Assembly: GCA_944472135.2 (NCBI GenBank)
Contig: OX235270.1
Location: 118,373,842-118,437,841, forward strand
Direction of reading: 5' to 3'
Length of the DNA: 64,000 nt
Origin: Trichobilharzia regenti
Lineage: Eukaryota > Platyhelminthes > Trematoda > Strigeidida > Schistosomatidae
Shown here: positions 63,233-64,000 of the stretch, piece by piece
Position numbering within the stretch: the stretch's first letter is position 1
How the letters are laid out: each line of letters starts with the position of its first letter
The notes under the pieces: generated by a model
What the model was told of the DNA's origin: nothing
Databases searched by the model: none
What the model saw: only the letters and a program-made list of their open reading frames with translations
Program-made: the position numbers and the translations under genes

Positions 63233-63717
63233 ATCATTTCTCGATCGACCCTGCCGAATGCCTTTTCAAAGTCGATGGAGTTGAGATAGAGAGGTGACTG
63301 CCATTCCAAGCTTTGTTCAATGATGATCCCTAGTGTGGCGACTTGATCAATACATGACTTGTTTCTCCTGAATCCAGCCTGTTCCGGTGGAAGTTTTTCA
63401 TCCAGGACATGTTTGATTCTCTCCAGCATGATGTGGCTTAGTATTTTGCTTGGAATGGAAGGAGTATAATGCCGCGCCAGTTCTTGCATTGAATCAAGTC
63501 TCCTTTCTTCCTTAGTTTGAATAAGCATCCTTACTTCCAATCCTCGGGTACTTTGCTCTCTTTCCAAACCTTCTCTAGTAGTGGCGTCATCAAGTCCACT
63601 GTTGTCTCTGGATCCATTTTCAATGCTTCTGCTGGGATTCCATCTGACCCTGCTGCTTTTAGCCTCTTGATTACTATCAGGACTTCTGTTCTGGCAGACA
63701 TTGACTGATGGATTCAA
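63208..63717 (-). CDS. RTE-like element copy E: RT fingers and motif A
   Basis: 169 residues. Read in part out of frame at first; from residue about 90 it follows RT: SKILSHIMLERIKHVLDEKL, PPEQAGFRRNKSCIDQVATL, SLEWQSPLYLNSIDFEKAFG (motif A with the catalytic Asp in IDFEKAF), REMIWQLLLYY. It stops at a TAG where the next segment (motif B) should continue in another frame. Confidence 0.82.
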   Translation of the reverse strand: MNPSVNVCQNRSPDSNQEAKSSRVRWNPSRSIENGSRDNSGLDDATTREGLEREQSTRGLEVRMLIQTKEERRLDSMQELARHYTPSIPSKILSHIMLERIKHVLDEKLPPEQAGFRRNKSCIDQVATLGIIIEQSLEWQSPLYLNSIDFEKAFGRVDREMIWQLLLYY

Positions 63718-64000
63718 CCAATTCTGATTTGAAAATAGTTAATCACTGCCAAATTCGAATTATCACCAATCCTTACAACTACTGTGAAGAAAGGTCTTGT
63801 TGGAATCCGACTACGTAGACCGAAGGATTACACAGCTGTAAAGAGCTTGGCAACCCCAGCTTCATCAATTTTTGGCGCCTTCGTCAGCGCCAGTGGCGAA
63901 GCAATTCGATAGCTGTTTCAAAACTAAAACGTTCAGTGAAACAAACATTTATAAACCTCTTTGAATATCTATATGATGATGCTGCATACTGAGTGGTTCA
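63716..64000. other. Window end, unassigned
   Basis: Contains GGCGCCTTCGTCAGCGCCAG-like sequence with a short self-complementary part; no element recognised. Confidence 0.4.

Larger units (their letters stand above)
62138..63715 (-). mobile_element. RTE-like element, copy E (RT fingers to 3' end, 5'-truncated)
   Basis: Minus strand; 3' end GGAACATAGGGCTTCAG (read on plus) with an (ATT)n tail at 62138-62151. Frames in order: 63208-63717, 62789-63232, then pieces at 62463-62648 and 62196-62414. The catalytic motif DFADDI is intact, unlike copies B and C, so this is another subfamily. The RT is interrupted by shifts between motifs. Confidence 0.87.

Overview
This 64 kb window looks like gene-poor, repeat-packed DNA from a schistosome (genus Schistosoma or a close blood fluke). 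The reasoning is internal: it is AT-rich, carries tRNA-headed SINEs with a hammerhead ribozyme of the kind known from schistosomes (Sm-alpha type), and is full of RTE-, CR1-, Penelope-like and BEL/Pao-like retroelements. I recognise no host gene, rRNA or convincing functional tRNA gene. Nearly every open frame with a recognisable domain belongs to a retroelement, and most are broken by frameshifts, stops, truncation or nested insertion.

Layout. 1-321 is an RTE remnant (minus). 322-6695 holds two CR1-like copies, the first split by an inverted dimer of the Sm-alpha SINE with its own target duplication (3059-3773). 7427-9346 is an RTE 3' part split by a Penelope-like element (PLE, 7760-8730, 12-bp duplication). 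12293-12835 and 15731-16125 are a second tRNA-headed SINE, here called SINE-B; 13330-14897 is a second RTE copy. 18309-21380 is a near-perfect 0.95-kb inverted duplication whose arms each fuse an RTE end to a PLE end. 24655-31308 holds RTE and PLE pieces, several next to (TA)n tracts. 32000-35424 is the most complete RTE copy (minus). 35430-49745 is mostly PLE pieces, RTE pieces and SINEs. 50601-54506 is a 3.9-kb LTR element with a BEL/Pao-type Gag but no visible protease, RT or integrase, inserted in a SINE-B copy. 54650-63715 continues with SINEs, RTE pieces, a PLE carrying the GIY-YIG domain, and a 5'-truncated RTE copy.

How the parts relate. The autonomous families (RTE, CR1, PLE) would supply endonuclease and reverse transcriptase; the SINEs have only a tRNA-like pol III head and a hammerhead. 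Three SINE families (Sm-alpha type, SINE-B, and a 351-bp unit at 48216-48660) share one ribozyme design: a tRNA-like head, then a type I hammerhead whose stem III is an 8-nt palindrome with no loop. Two of them end in direct repeats, as expected of copies made from circular or tandem RNA.

Main observation: hammerhead SINEs here occur repeatedly as head-to-head inverted dimers, at about nine sites. The best preserved is bounded by a single target duplication, so the dimer inserted in one event. One RTE copy (39345-40190) and one PLE copy (7760-8730) show the same inverted-5'-end structure. I infer twin-priming-like insertion from multimeric or circular templates. All homologies come from reading the sequence by eye; no database search was run, and element boundaries are approximate unless a target duplication is given.
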